Of a DNA stretch of 64,000 bases, positions 15,864 through 25,262 are shown one piece after another. Origin of the DNA: SIG299 sp964541485. Its GTDB lineage: Bacteria; Bacillota; Clostridia; Lachnospirales; Lachnospiraceae. The notes under the pieces are model-generated. The model saw nothing but the letters and a program-made list of their open reading frames with translations. It ran no database searches and had not been told where the DNA came from. The stretch spans positions 1 through 64,000 of the forward strand of contig CAZIQL010000011.1 in NCBI GenBank assembly GCA_964541485.1, read 5' to 3'. The translations under genes and the position numbers were made by a program. Each line of letters begins with the position of its first letter. Position 1 is the stretch's first letter.

Positions 15864-18518
15864 ATGAAGGAAAAGTTAGTTTTAATTGACGGTAATAGTA
15901 TTATGAACCGTGCATTTTATGGTTTGCCGGATCTGACGACAACGGATGGCAGACACACGAATGCAATTCTGGGTTTTTTGAATATCTTGTTAAAGCTTCT
16001 GGAAGAGGAAAATCCACAGTATCTGGCGGTGGCGTTTGATGTCAAGCATCCGACCTTCCGTCACGAGATGTTTTCGGAGTATAAGGGTACAAGAAAAGGC
16101 ATGCCGGAGGAATTAAAAGAGCAGGTGCCGGTATTAAAGGAAGTTCTGGATGCCATGGGAATTTTGCGCCTGGAGCGTCCGGGCTATGAGGCAGATGATA
16201 TTCTTGGTACACTTGCAAAAAAGGGTGAAGCAGACGGTCTTTCGGTAGCGCTGGTTTCCGGAGACAGGGATTTGCTTCAGATTGCGGATGATGTAATTAA
16301 GGTGCGCATTCCAAAGACAAAAAAAACAGGCACGGAAATCGAGGATTATCATACACAGGATGTCATGGAAAAGTACGGGCTTCGTCCGGGGCAGATTATT
16401 GATTTAAAGGGCTTGATGGGCGACGCCTCTGATAATATTCCGGGGGTTCCGGGAATCGGAGAAAAGACGGCGGTAAAGCTTTTGACGCAGTTTGAAAGTG
16501 TGGAAAATACGATTGAACACATTGAAGAGGTTATGCCGAATAAGGCAAGGGAATCCCTGCGTGAGAATAAGCATCTTGCGATTTTGAGCAAAGAGCTTGC
16601 AACGATTAAGACAGACTGTGAGCTTGACTTCACATATGAGGCGGCAAAGCATTCGGATATCTTTACAAAAGAAGCGTATCAGCTGTTAAAGCAGTTAGAG
16701 ATTAAGTCCTTACTTTCCAAGTTTACGCTGACGGAAGGCGAGATGGCGGCGGAGAGTACGGTTTCTGATGAATATGAGAGAATTTCCGGTTTGAATGAGG
16801 CGGAAGAGGCATTTGCAAAGCTTGTTTCGCTGCAGGAGGGCACTGTACTCGGTGTGTTACCGGTGCTGGATGGTGAGGAAATGAAGGCCTGTGCGGTGGC
16901 AACGGAAGATAAGACCATTTGCTTTGTGCCGGAATGGTTTTTGACAGAGGATTTTCTTTGGGAGAAGTTAAATGAACTGGCAGAATCGGGAAAGGTTCTT
17001 TCCGTGTTTGAGTCCAAAAATGTGGCAGGACAGTTCAGTAAAAAAGCAAGAACGTCACTGTTTGATTTAAAGCTTGCGGCATATCTTATGAATCCGCTTA
17101 AGGATACGTATCTACCGGTGGATATTGCAAGAGATTATCTGGGTATGACGATTCCGTCGGTGGAGGATATTTTAGAGAAGCAGTCATTAGCAGATGCTAT
17201 TGCAGCAGAAAAGGAAGAGGCGTACCGGCTTCTTGCAAGAAATGCGGTTGTGACCAGATTGGGAAAGGAAGCCTTGGAAAAGGCTCTGACAGAGGTACAG
17301 ATGAAGCATCTGTTTGATGAGATAGAGCAGCCGCTTGCGTTTGTTCTTCATGATATGGAAGATGCCGGCATTCAGATAAACAGAGAAGAGCTTGCGGCTT
17401 ACGGAAAGCGTCTTCAGGAGGGAATTACAGCACTGGAGGCAGAAATCTATCATATGGCAGGAGAAGAGTTTAATATCAATTCTCCGAAGCAGCTTGGCGT
17501 GATTTTGTTTGAAAAGCTGAAGCTTCCGTACGGAAAGAAGACAAAGACAGGGTATTCCACCTCGGCAGAAGTGTTAGAAAAGTTAAAGCCGGAAGACCCG
17601 ATTATCGAAAAGATTTTAGAGTACCGTACACTCACGAAGTTAAAGAGTACCTATGCAGATGGTCTGGATGCGTTTATCAGAGAAGATGGACGTATTCACA
17701 CCAAGTTCCATCAGACAATTACAGCGACGGGACGCTTAAGCAGTACCGAGCCGAATCTGCAGAATATTCCGGTGCGTATTGAGCTTGGAAGACAGATACG
17801 TAAGCTGTTTACGCCAAAGGGAGGACATGTATTTGTCGATGCGGACTATTCGCAGATTGAGCTTCGTATCCTGGCGCATATGTCGGGGGATGAAAGTCTG
17901 ATTCAGGCGTACAAAGAGGAGCAGGATATTCACCGTATGACAGCATCAAAGGTATTCCATATTCCGTTTGATGAGGTGACTCCGGCGCAAAGAAGTAATG
18001 CCAAGGCAGTGAATTTTGGTATTGTTTACGGAATCAGTTCGTTTGGGCTCGGGCAGGATTTAAATATTACAAGAAAAGAAGCAGAAAGCTATATCAACCA
18101 GTATTTTGAAACCTATCCGGGCATTAAAAATTATCTGGATGGTCTGGTAAAGGAGGCAAAGGACACCGGAGCGGTTACGACCATGTATGGCCGTCGCAGG
18201 CCGGTGCCGGAGATTTCGTCTTCGAACTTTATGCAAAGAAGCTTTGGCGAACGTATTGCGATGAATTCTCCGATTCAGGGAACGGCGGCAGATATTATGA
18301 AAATTGCAATGCTCCGTGTGGATGAGGCACTGAAGGAAAAGGGCTTAAAGACAAAAATTTTGTTACAGATTCACGATGAACTTCTTTTGGAGGCACCAAG
18401 GGAAGAGGCGGATATTGCGGCAGCTGTCTTAAAAGAAGAGATGATGGCGGCGGCAAAGCTTTCTGTGCCGCTTTCGGTTGAAGTAAAAACAGGAGATAAC
18501 TGGTATGAGACAAAGTAG
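15864..18518 (+). CDS. polA: DNA polymerase I
   Basis: 884 residues, full length. Residues ~1-300 form the 5'-3' exonuclease (LIDGNSIMNRAFYG, YEADDILG, SGDRDLLQ, GDASDNIPGVPGIGEKTA). The middle (~305-470) keeps the 3'-5' exonuclease fold, but the acidic motif I is absent (VLGVLPVLDGEE instead of DTET-like), so proofreading is probably lost, as in Bacillus-type enzymes. Residues ~475-884 are the polymerase, with motif A DYSQIELR, the RSNAKAVNFGIVYG finger helix and motif C IHDELLLE. It fills gaps and removes RNA primers. Overlaps coaE by 14 bases. Confidence 0.98.
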   Translation: MKEKLVLIDGNSIMNRAFYGLPDLTTTDGRHTNAILGFLNILLKLLEEENPQYLAVAFDVKHPTFRHEMFSEYKGTRKGMPEELKEQVPVLKEVLDAMGILRLERPGYEADDILGTLAKKGEADGLSVALVSGDRDLLQIADDVIKVRIPKTKKTGTEIEDYHTQDVMEKYGLRPGQIIDLKGLMGDASDNIPGVPGIGEKTAVKLLTQFESVENTIEHIEEVMPNKARESLRENKHLAILSKELATIKTDCELDFTYEAAKHSDIFTKEAYQLLKQLEIKSLLSKFTLTEGEMAAESTVSDEYERISGLNEAEEAFAKLVSLQEGTVLGVLPVLDGEEMKACAVATEDKTICFVPEWFLTEDFLWEKLNELAESGKVLSVFESKNVAGQFSKKARTSLFDLKLAAYLMNPLKDTYLPVDIARDYLGMTIPSVEDILEKQSLADAIAAEKEEAYRLLARNAVVTRLGKEALEKALTEVQMKHLFDEIEQPLAFVLHDMEDAGIQINREELAAYGKRLQEGITALEAEIYHMAGEEFNINSPKQLGVILFEKLKLPYGKKTKTGYSTSAEVLEKLKPEDPIIEKILEYRTLTKLKSTYADGLDAFIREDGRIHTKFHQTITATGRLSSTEPNLQNIPVRIELGRQIRKLFTPKGGHVFVDADYSQIELRILAHMSGDESLIQAYKEEQDIHRMTASKVFHIPFDEVTPAQRSNAKAVNFGIVYGISSFGLGQDLNITRKEAESYINQYFETYPGIKNYLDGLVKEAKDTGAVTTMYGRRRPVPEISSSNFMQRSFGERIAMNSPIQGTAADIMKIAMLRVDEALKEKGLKTKILLQIHDELLLEAPREEADIAAAVLKEEMMAAAKLSVPLSVEVKTGDNWYETK

Positions 18519-19179
18519 AAGCTTTCTTATCATCGGAATCACCGGTGGTGCGGGGAGTGGGAAAACTACAGTTGTAGAACGAATAAAAGAGCTTGTTCCG
18601 ACAGAGTTTCTTCATTGCGATGTGATTGCGCATGAACTGATGGCACCAGGGGGACCTTCTTATGAGGCTTTGATAAAAGAATATGGCTGGGAAATTCTTG
18701 AGGAAACGGACGGAATAGGTCAGCCGCAGATTAATCGCGCAAAGCTTGCAAAGATTGCCCTTGCTACGCCGGAGACGGCAAAGCGGTTGAATGAAATTAC
18801 CCATCCGCTGGTAAAAATGCGTGTGGAAGAACGACTGAAAGAGCTTGAAGAGGCAGGATTTTCGGGAGTGGCTGTGATGGAAGCGGCACTTCTGATAGAA
18901 GCAGGGTACAAGACGATGTGTGATGAGCTCTGGTATGTGCAGGCACCGCTTTCGGAACGTATTGCCAGAATGAAAGAAAACCGGGGTTACACAGAGGAAA
19001 AGGTGAAGGGGATTCTGAAAGCGCAGCTGTCGGAAGAAGAGTTTCTTGCACATGCAGATTTTGTGGTGAGCAATCCGAATCTTTCCGCAGAAGAACAGAA
19101 GGAAAATCTGACACGGCAAATTGGGCCGCGTCTGAAAGAAAAGCTGGAAAGTGAAGGAAGGATATGCTATAATAAATAA
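18505..19179 (+). CDS. coaE: Dephospho-CoA kinase
   Basis: 224 residues. Walker A is GGAGSGKTT near residue 14, followed by HCDVIAHELM (substrate aspartate), an INRAKLAKIAL helix, ITHPLV, and AALLIEAGY with an acidic Walker-B-like residue. The enzyme phosphorylates dephospho-CoA, the last step of coenzyme A synthesis. Start ATG 18505 lies within the last codons of polA, so the genes are translationally coupled. The C-terminal tail (~200-224) is slightly long. Confidence 0.93.
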   Translation: MRQSRSFLIIGITGGAGSGKTTVVERIKELVPTEFLHCDVIAHELMAPGGPSYEALIKEYGWEILEETDGIGQPQINRAKLAKIALATPETAKRLNEITHPLVKMRVEERLKELEEAGFSGVAVMEAALLIEAGYKTMCDELWYVQAPLSERIARMKENRGYTEEKVKGILKAQLSEEEFLAHADFVVSNPNLSAEEQKENLTRQIGPRLKEKLESEGRICYNK

Positions 19180-19225
19180 GATGTCTATCTTTTGCAAAAC
19201 AAACGGAAGCTAAGGGAGATTTGGT

Positions 19226-21271
19226 ATGGGAAATCCGGAACAGTTAGTATTTGGTCTTGATATCGGAACGAGAAGTATTGTGGGTACGGTTGGCTACAAG
19301 CAATCGGTCAACGATTTTACGGTAGTGGCGCAGGCAGTAAAGCTTCATGAAACCCGTGCCATGATGGATGGACAGATTCACGATATCAATAAAGTAGCTG
19401 AGACAATTGAACAGGTAAAGCATAGTCTGGAACGTCAGATTGGAAGAAAGTTAAACGAAGTTTGTATTGCAGCGGCAGGCCGTGTGTTAAAGACAGTGAC
19501 GGTACATGCAAGTACGGAGTTTACGCAGGAGGTTACGGTAAATCAGGAGATGATTCGCGCGCTCGAGCTGCTCGGTGTGGAACAGGCATACCAGCAGATA
19601 AAGGAAGAGTCAAGAAATGATGAGACCAATTATTACTGCGTAGCCTATACGGTAATCCGGTATTATTTGAACGATTTTTCCATTACCAATCTGGAGGATC
19701 ACAAGGCAAACAAGATTGCGGCAGATGTGCTGGCAACCTTCCTTCCGGATGAAGTCATTGGCGGTCTTTACACGGCTGTGGAAAAGGCAGGGCTTAAGGT
19801 AGCAAATCTGACGCTTGAGCCGATTGCGGCGATTCAGGTGGCGATTCCTGAAAAGTTCCGTTTGTTAAATATTGCATTGGTTGATGTAGGCGCAGGTACT
19901 TCCGATATTTCTATCACAAAGGAAGGCAGCATTACTGCGTACGGCATGATTCCAATGGCGGGTGATATCCTGACAGAAACATTGACCGGAAATCATTTGG
20001 TGGATTTTGCAACTGCCGAAAAGATTAAGTTAGAAGCAGGAACAAAGAAAAAGAGCATTACGTACAAGGATATTATGGGACTGACCCAGAAGACGACTCC
20101 GGAAGAGGTAAGAAATGAGTTAAAGCCGGTGGTAGACCATATGACAAAGCAGGTGGCGGCACGGATTACGGAATTAAACGGTGGCAAGCCGGTCAGCGCG
20201 GTATTTATTGTCGGCGGTGGAGGAAAGATTGCCGGCTATACAGAAAGCCTGGCAACACATCTTGGCATTCCGAAGGAACGTGTGGCACTCCGCGGTGAAG
20301 AAGTACTTGGATTTGTGAACTTCAAACAGCCGGATATTAAGAAGGATCCGATGCTGGTAACACCGATAGGTATTTGTCTGAATTATTATGAAGATAAGAA
20401 CAATTTTATTTTTGTTACCGTAAACGGTGACAGTGTGAAGCTGTATGATAATAACCGTCTGACGGTAATGGATGCGGCGCTCCAGAATGGCTATCCGAAT
20501 GAGTGGCTGTTCCCAAGACGCGGTAAGGAATTGAACTTTACGCTGGATGGCATCAAACGTATGATTCGAGGTGAGGCGGGAGAAGCGGCAGAGATTTCCT
20601 TAAACGGAAAACCTGCGGCCATCAATACCAAAATTGAACCGAATGATGAAATCATTATTAAAGAATCCACCGTGGGTGCGAATGCAGTGTGTGAGGTACG
20701 GCAACTTCCGGAATATCGTGCCACGATTACATTTGAGGTAAATAAAAAACAGGTAATCTGTCCGAAATTTATCGAGGCAAACGGGGAACTGGTTTCTGCG
20801 TACTATAGCATTAAAGAAGGCGATGAGTTAAAAATGCTTTCTTACTATACGTTGGAAAAACTGTTGGAGTTTATGGACCTTCCGTTTACAGAGCATATTT
20901 ATGTCAACAATCGCATCGCGGGAAGAGACGAAAAGGTATATGAGAATTTTACTGTAGAGTGGTCTTTGGATGAGAAGAAAACCGAAACAGTTTCGGAACA
21001 GAATAGTAAGGAATCTGACAAGGAAGTGCCACAGACAGAGGATACAGTGTCAGAGACTGCCGGAAATTCAGCAATCACTCTTATGGTAAACGGAAAGACG
21101 GTTATCTTAAAGGGAAAAACATCATATGTGTTTGTGGATATTCTGGATGTGTATCCGTTTGATGTCAGTGCTTCGCACGGTGAATCTGTGGTAATGCAGG
21201 TAAACGGAGAAAAGGCAGAGTTTGTGACTCCGGTGACAGACGGTGACGTGATTGATTTATACTGGAAATAG
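19226..21271 (+). CDS. FtsA-like actin-fold protein with long C-terminal extension
   Basis: 681 residues against about 400-450 for ordinary FtsA. Residues ~6-350 carry the FtsA/PilM actin fold: FGLDIGTRSIVG (phosphate 1), LVDVGAGTSDISI (phosphate 2) and FIVGGGGKIAGY (adenosine motif). Residues ~370-580 are an unassigned beta-rich part. The end (~605-681) has short beta-grasp-like stretches (LMVNGKTVILKG, VMQVNGEKAEFV) preceded by an acidic, low-complexity linker. This lengthened form is the one expected in Lachnospiraceae. It probably functions at the divisome, but a link to FtsZ cannot be read from the sequence because no typical C-terminal amphipathic membrane helix is seen. Confidence 0.78.
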   Translation: MGNPEQLVFGLDIGTRSIVGTVGYKQSVNDFTVVAQAVKLHETRAMMDGQIHDINKVAETIEQVKHSLERQIGRKLNEVCIAAAGRVLKTVTVHASTEFTQEVTVNQEMIRALELLGVEQAYQQIKEESRNDETNYYCVAYTVIRYYLNDFSITNLEDHKANKIAADVLATFLPDEVIGGLYTAVEKAGLKVANLTLEPIAAIQVAIPEKFRLLNIALVDVGAGTSDISITKEGSITAYGMIPMAGDILTETLTGNHLVDFATAEKIKLEAGTKKKSITYKDIMGLTQKTTPEEVRNELKPVVDHMTKQVAARITELNGGKPVSAVFIVGGGGKIAGYTESLATHLGIPKERVALRGEEVLGFVNFKQPDIKKDPMLVTPIGICLNYYEDKNNFIFVTVNGDSVKLYDNNRLTVMDAALQNGYPNEWLFPRRGKELNFTLDGIKRMIRGEAGEAAEISLNGKPAAINTKIEPNDEIIIKESTVGANAVCEVRQLPEYRATITFEVNKKQVICPKFIEANGELVSAYYSIKEGDELKMLSYYTLEKLLEFMDLPFTEHIYVNNRIAGRDEKVYENFTVEWSLDEKKTETVSEQNSKESDKEVPQTEDTVSETAGNSAITLMVNGKTVILKGKTSYVFVDILDVYPFDVSASHGESVVMQVNGEKAEFVTPVTDGDVIDLYWK

Positions 21272-21292
21272 ACAGAAAGAGAACTAAAAAAC

Positions 21293-22087
21293 ATGAGAGT
21301 ATGCAGCATAGCGAGTGGGAGCAGTGGCAACTGCATTTACATAGGCCATGCTTCCACACATCTGCTGGTAGATGCGGGAATCAGCGGGAAACGAATTGAA
21401 GAGGGGTTAAGAAGTATCGGTGTAGAGCCGCAGGAGCTAAGCGGTATTCTGATTACCCATGAGCATTCGGACCATATTCAGGGAGTCGGTGTGCTGGTAA
21501 GAAAATACGGGATTCCGCTTTATGGTACGGTAGAAACATTTTGTGCCATGAAGAAAGGAAAGACGGCACTCGGAAGAGTGGATGATGCGCTATTTCGGGA
21601 ACTTCACCCGGAGGAAGCATTTTCGATTGGGACGATTCTGGTGACACCGTTTTCGGTTTCCCATGATGCGGCAAATCCGGTGGCCTATGTGTTTGAGGCA
21701 GACGGGAAGAAAATCGGCATGGCAACGGACCTTGGAGTTTATACAGAGCGGACCGTAGAGCATTTAAAGGATGCCGGAATTTTATATCTGGAGTCCAACC
21801 ATGATGTGAATATGCTGATGGTAGGTAGGTATCCCTACTATTTGAAACAGAGAATTTTGGGAGAATACGGGCATCTCTCCAATGACAGTGCGGCAAAGCT
21901 GTTATGTGAGCTGCACCATGATGGGCTAAAGCATGTGCTGCTTGCCCATTTGAGTAAAGAAAATAATTATCCGGATTTAGCGTATGAAACAGTGCGTGCC
22001 GAGCTTTTGATGGCGGTCGGAGCAGAAAGAATGCCGGACCTTCGTGTGGCACCAAGAGACATACCATCAGGCATAATTACAATATAA
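21293..22087 (+). CDS. Metallo-beta-lactamase fold hydrolase, YycJ/WalJ family
   Basis: 264 residues. It begins MRVCSIASGSSGNCIYI, the family lead-in, with the metal motif THEHSDHIQG near residue 52 and later ligands in ATDLGVYT (D) and SNHDV (H). Firmicute WalJ acts with the WalRK regulon and is proposed to be a DNA or RNA exonuclease-type enzyme, but the substrate is unsettled. It follows the FtsA-like gene by 21 bases. Confidence 0.87.
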   Translation: MRVCSIASGSSGNCIYIGHASTHLLVDAGISGKRIEEGLRSIGVEPQELSGILITHEHSDHIQGVGVLVRKYGIPLYGTVETFCAMKKGKTALGRVDDALFRELHPEEAFSIGTILVTPFSVSHDAANPVAYVFEADGKKIGMATDLGVYTERTVEHLKDAGILYLESNHDVNMLMVGRYPYYLKQRILGEYGHLSNDSAAKLLCELHHDGLKHVLLAHLSKENNYPDLAYETVRAELLMAVGAERMPDLRVAPRDIPSGIITI

Positions 22088-22126
22088 TAATCAGAGAATA
22101 ACAAAAAGACGGGAGAGGAATCCAAT

Positions 22127-22399
22127 ATGAAAAAAGCAGTAATTACAGTAGTAGGAAAAGATTGTGTAGGTATTATTGCAAAGGTATGTACTTACCTTGC
22201 GGACAACGGAATCAACATCTTAGATATTTCCCAGACAATTGTGCAGGAGTATTTTAATATGATGATGATTGTGGATATCAGCAAGACAGAAAAGGATTTC
22301 CTTCTGGCAGCAACAGAGCTTGAAACGCTTGGTGAAAAAATCGGTGTAGTGATTAAGGCACAGAGGGAAGACATTTTTGATATGATGCATCGTATCTAA
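22127..22399 (+). CDS. ACT domain protein (UPF0237)
   Basis: 90 residues, one ACT domain (VVGKDCVGIIAKVCTYLAD, NILDISQTI, FNMMMIVDIS). It sits immediately upstream of the PFL-family gene (18-base gap), the standard pairing in Firmicutes. ACT domains bind small ligands such as amino acids and signal their level; the ligand is unknown. The ribosome site is GGGAGAGG. Confidence 0.88.
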   Translation: MKKAVITVVGKDCVGIIAKVCTYLADNGINILDISQTIVQEYFNMMMIVDISKTEKDFLLAATELETLGEKIGVVIKAQREDIFDMMHRI

Positions 22400-22417
22400 G
22401 AAAGGAACGTAACTGAC

Positions 22418-23782
22418 GTGATTAATATTTCAGAAGTAATCGAAACCAATCAGATGATTGAAAAAGAAAATCTGGATGTCAGAACCATTACACTTGGTAT
22501 CAGTTTGCTCGACTGTATTGACTCCGATTTGCAGGAATGTAAGAAGAAGATTTATCATAAGATTACCACGGTGGCAAAGGATCTTGTGGAGACGGGGAAC
22601 AAAATTGAAAAGGAATATAAGATTCCGGTGGTAAATAAGCGTATCTCTGTGACACCGATTGCACTTATCGGTGGCGCGGCATGTAAGACTCCGGATGATT
22701 TTGTAGAAATTGCAGAGACTTTGGATGCGGCAGCAAAGACCGTTGGAGTAAATTTCCTTGGCGGTTATTCCGCACTTGTGAGCAAGGGCATGACAACAGC
22801 AGATAAGAATCTGATTTTATCCATTCCAAAGGCGCTTGCAAGAACAGAGCGGGTGTGCAGCTCCATCAATGTTGGTTCCACAAAAACCGGTATCAATATG
22901 GATGCAGTGAAACTACTCGGAGAAATTATTCTTGCTACGGCGGAGGAAACAAAGGAAGCAGATTCCTTAGGATGTGCAAAGCTTGTTATTTTCTGTAACG
23001 CACCGGATGATAACCCGTTTATGGCAGGTGCATTTCATGGTGTGACAGAGGCAGATGCCATTATCAATGTTGGTGTCAGCGGACCGGGTGTTGTAAAGAC
23101 AGCGTTAGAAAGAGTCCGTGGAGAGGATTTTGAGGTCCTCTGTGAGACAATCAAAAAGACAGCATTTAAGATTACCAGAGTAGGACAGCTTGTGGCAAAG
23201 GAAGCAGCAGAAATGCTTGGTGTGCCGTTTGGTATTGTGGATTTATCTTTGGCACCAACTCCTGCCATCGGCGATTCTGTAGCAGATATTTTAAAGGAGA
23301 TTGGTCTGGAGCATCCGGGAGCACCGGGTACTACAGCGGCACTGGCTCTTTTAAATGACCAGGTAAAGAAAGGCGGCGTTATGGCATCCTCTTATGTGGG
23401 CGGCCTGAGTGGTGCATTTATTCCGGTCAGTGAAGACCAGGGCATGATTGATGCAGTAAAGGCAGGGGCGTTGACGCTTGAAAAGCTAGAGGCAATGACC
23501 TGTGTCTGCTCCGTTGGTCTTGATATGATTGCAATTCCGGGGGATACTCCGGCTACGACGATTTCCGGTATTATCGCAGATGAGATGGCAATCGGTATGA
23601 TTAACCAGAAGACGACAGCAGTACGTCTGATTCCGGTCATTGGCAAGGGTGTCGGTGAAATCGTGGAGTTTGGCGGATTACTGGGTTATGCGCCAATTAT
23701 GCCGGTGAACAGCTTCTCCTGTGAGGCATTTGTAAACCGTGGCGGACGTATTCCTGCGCCGATTCACAGTTTTAAGAATTAG
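22418..23782 (+). CDS. PFL family protein (UPF0210 / DUF711)
   Basis: 454 residues, starting at GTG 22418 behind AAGGAAC. Family signatures include VNFLGGYSALVSKG, CSSINVGSTKTGINMDA and the C-terminal GGLLGYAPIMPVN glycine loop. Structures of relatives show a pyruvate-formate-lyase-like barrel, but no glycyl-radical motif is present here, so this is a fold relation and not a PFL enzyme. The biochemical role is unknown. Coupled to the ACT-domain gene. Confidence 0.9.
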   Translation: MINISEVIETNQMIEKENLDVRTITLGISLLDCIDSDLQECKKKIYHKITTVAKDLVETGNKIEKEYKIPVVNKRISVTPIALIGGAACKTPDDFVEIAETLDAAAKTVGVNFLGGYSALVSKGMTTADKNLILSIPKALARTERVCSSINVGSTKTGINMDAVKLLGEIILATAEETKEADSLGCAKLVIFCNAPDDNPFMAGAFHGVTEADAIINVGVSGPGVVKTALERVRGEDFEVLCETIKKTAFKITRVGQLVAKEAAEMLGVPFGIVDLSLAPTPAIGDSVADILKEIGLEHPGAPGTTAALALLNDQVKKGGVMASSYVGGLSGAFIPVSEDQGMIDAVKAGALTLEKLEAMTCVCSVGLDMIAIPGDTPATTISGIIADEMAIGMINQKTTAVRLIPVIGKGVGEIVEFGGLLGYAPIMPVNSFSCEAFVNRGGRIPAPIHSFKN

Positions 23783-23801
23783 GAATGAAAAGAGGCAGAG
23801 T

Positions 23802-25262
23802 ATGAGTTATTTTTTAGAGCAGTATGATTACAAAAAGGTGTTGTATTATTTTGAGGAATTGACAAAAATTCCTCATGGTTCCGGTAATGTCAAGGCGATT
23901 TCCGATTACCTTGTAAATTTTGCAAAGGAACAGGGCGTGCGTTATGTACAGGATGAGGCATTGAATGTCGTGATGTTTAAGGACGCTACTCCGGGATATG
24001 AAAATGCCCCGGCGGTAATGATTCAGGGACATATGGACATGGTTTGCGAGAAGAATGCAGATTCTAAGCATGATTTCCTTACCGATGCCCTGGAGCTTCG
24101 CATGGTTGGCGATGACCTCATGGCAAACGGAACAACGCTTGGCGGAGACGATGGTGTGGCTGTAGCGTATGCCATGGCTCTGATTGCCGACAAGGAAGCA
24201 AAGCATCCGGCACTTGAGCTTGTGATTACCACAGAGGAAGAGACCGGTATGGATGGTGCGAAGGCACTTAATATGTCGGAATTAAAAGCATCTTATTTAA
24301 TCAACGTAGACTCTGAAGATGAAGGCGTTGTACTTTGCAGTTGTGCAGGCGGCATGCGTCAGACCTGTACGCTTCCGATAGAGCGCCTGCAGGAACAGGG
24401 TGTTGCGGTGAAGCTCTCCCTGACAGGGCTTTTTGGCGGACACTCCGGTGCAGAGATTGATAAAAACCGTGTAAACTCCGTTTATGCGATGACAAGAGTT
24501 TTATTTGAATTAAGAGACAGAGTGAATTATTCTTTACTCGATTTTAACGGTGGATTAAAGGATAATGCCATTCCGAGAGAAGCGTTTGCAACAGTCGTTG
24601 CAGAAAGTGCGGATGCGGCAGTACTAAAAAAAGAAGTAGATGTACTGGCGGCAAAGTACAAAGAAGAATTGGCCTCCATTGAACCGGGATTTTCCCTGAC
24701 GGCAACGGTGGGAGAGGAAGAAACTTATGCAGTGCTTCATCCGGTGTCTTTTGAAAAGTTGTTGTTCTTCTTGATGCAGGCTCCAAACGGAATACAGCGT
24801 ATGAGCGGAGATATCAAAGGATTAGTGGAAAGTTCATTAAATCTTGGTATTTTTGAAGTAAAGGATACCGAAGCAGAGTTTAACTTCTCCTTACGAAGCT
24901 CTTCTAAAACATACAAGTATTTCATGAGAGATAAAGTTGAGTACCTTATTGATTTCCTTGGCGGTGAAAGCTCCACGCACAGTGAGTATCCTGCCTGGGA
25001 GTATCGCAGAGAATCGAAACTTCGTGAATTGTTCCGTGAGGTTTATATGGATTTATACCATAGTGAGCCAAAGATGGAGGCGATTCATGCAGGCCTTGAG
25101 TGCGGACTAATCGCAGAAAAGATGCCGGAGCTTGATATGATTTCTATCGGACCGGATATGCGCGATATCCACACACCGCAGGAAGCATTGAATTTACCGT
25201 CGACAATTCGCATGTATCAGTTTTTAGAAAAATTACTGGAGAGAATGAAGGACCATGAGTAA
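23802..25262 (+). CDS. pepD: Aminoacyl-histidine dipeptidase / M20 peptidase
   Basis: 486 residues from ATG 23802 (behind AGAGGCAG; a longer version from 23739 would overlap the previous gene). M20/PepD metal ligands are visible: GHMDMV (H), GGDDGVAVA (D), TTEEETGMDGA (catalytic and metal Glu) and a C-terminal HAGLECG. The enzyme hydrolyses dipeptides such as Xaa-His, freeing amino acids in the cytoplasm. Its stop overlaps the LCP start by 8 bases, so translation is coupled. Confidence 0.92.
   Translation: MSYFLEQYDYKKVLYYFEELTKIPHGSGNVKAISDYLVNFAKEQGVRYVQDEALNVVMFKDATPGYENAPAVMIQGHMDMVCEKNADSKHDFLTDALELRMVGDDLMANGTTLGGDDGVAVAYAMALIADKEAKHPALELVITTEEETGMDGAKALNMSELKASYLINVDSEDEGVVLCSCAGGMRQTCTLPIERLQEQGVAVKLSLTGLFGGHSGAEIDKNRVNSVYAMTRVLFELRDRVNYSLLDFNGGLKDNAIPREAFATVVAESADAAVLKKEVDVLAAKYKEELASIEPGFSLTATVGEEETYAVLHPVSFEKLLFFLMQAPNGIQRMSGDIKGLVESSLNLGIFEVKDTEAEFNFSLRSSSKTYKYFMRDKVEYLIDFLGGESSTHSEYPAWEYRRESKLRELFREVYMDLYHSEPKMEAIHAGLECGLIAEKMPELDMISIGPDMRDIHTPQEALNLPSTIRMYQFLEKLLERMKDHE

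Noticed and set aside
18295..19197. 300-codon minus-strand frame across the polA end and coaE
   Set aside because: Both plus-strand genes are certain. The minus-strand peptide has no motif and is a codon-bias shadow.
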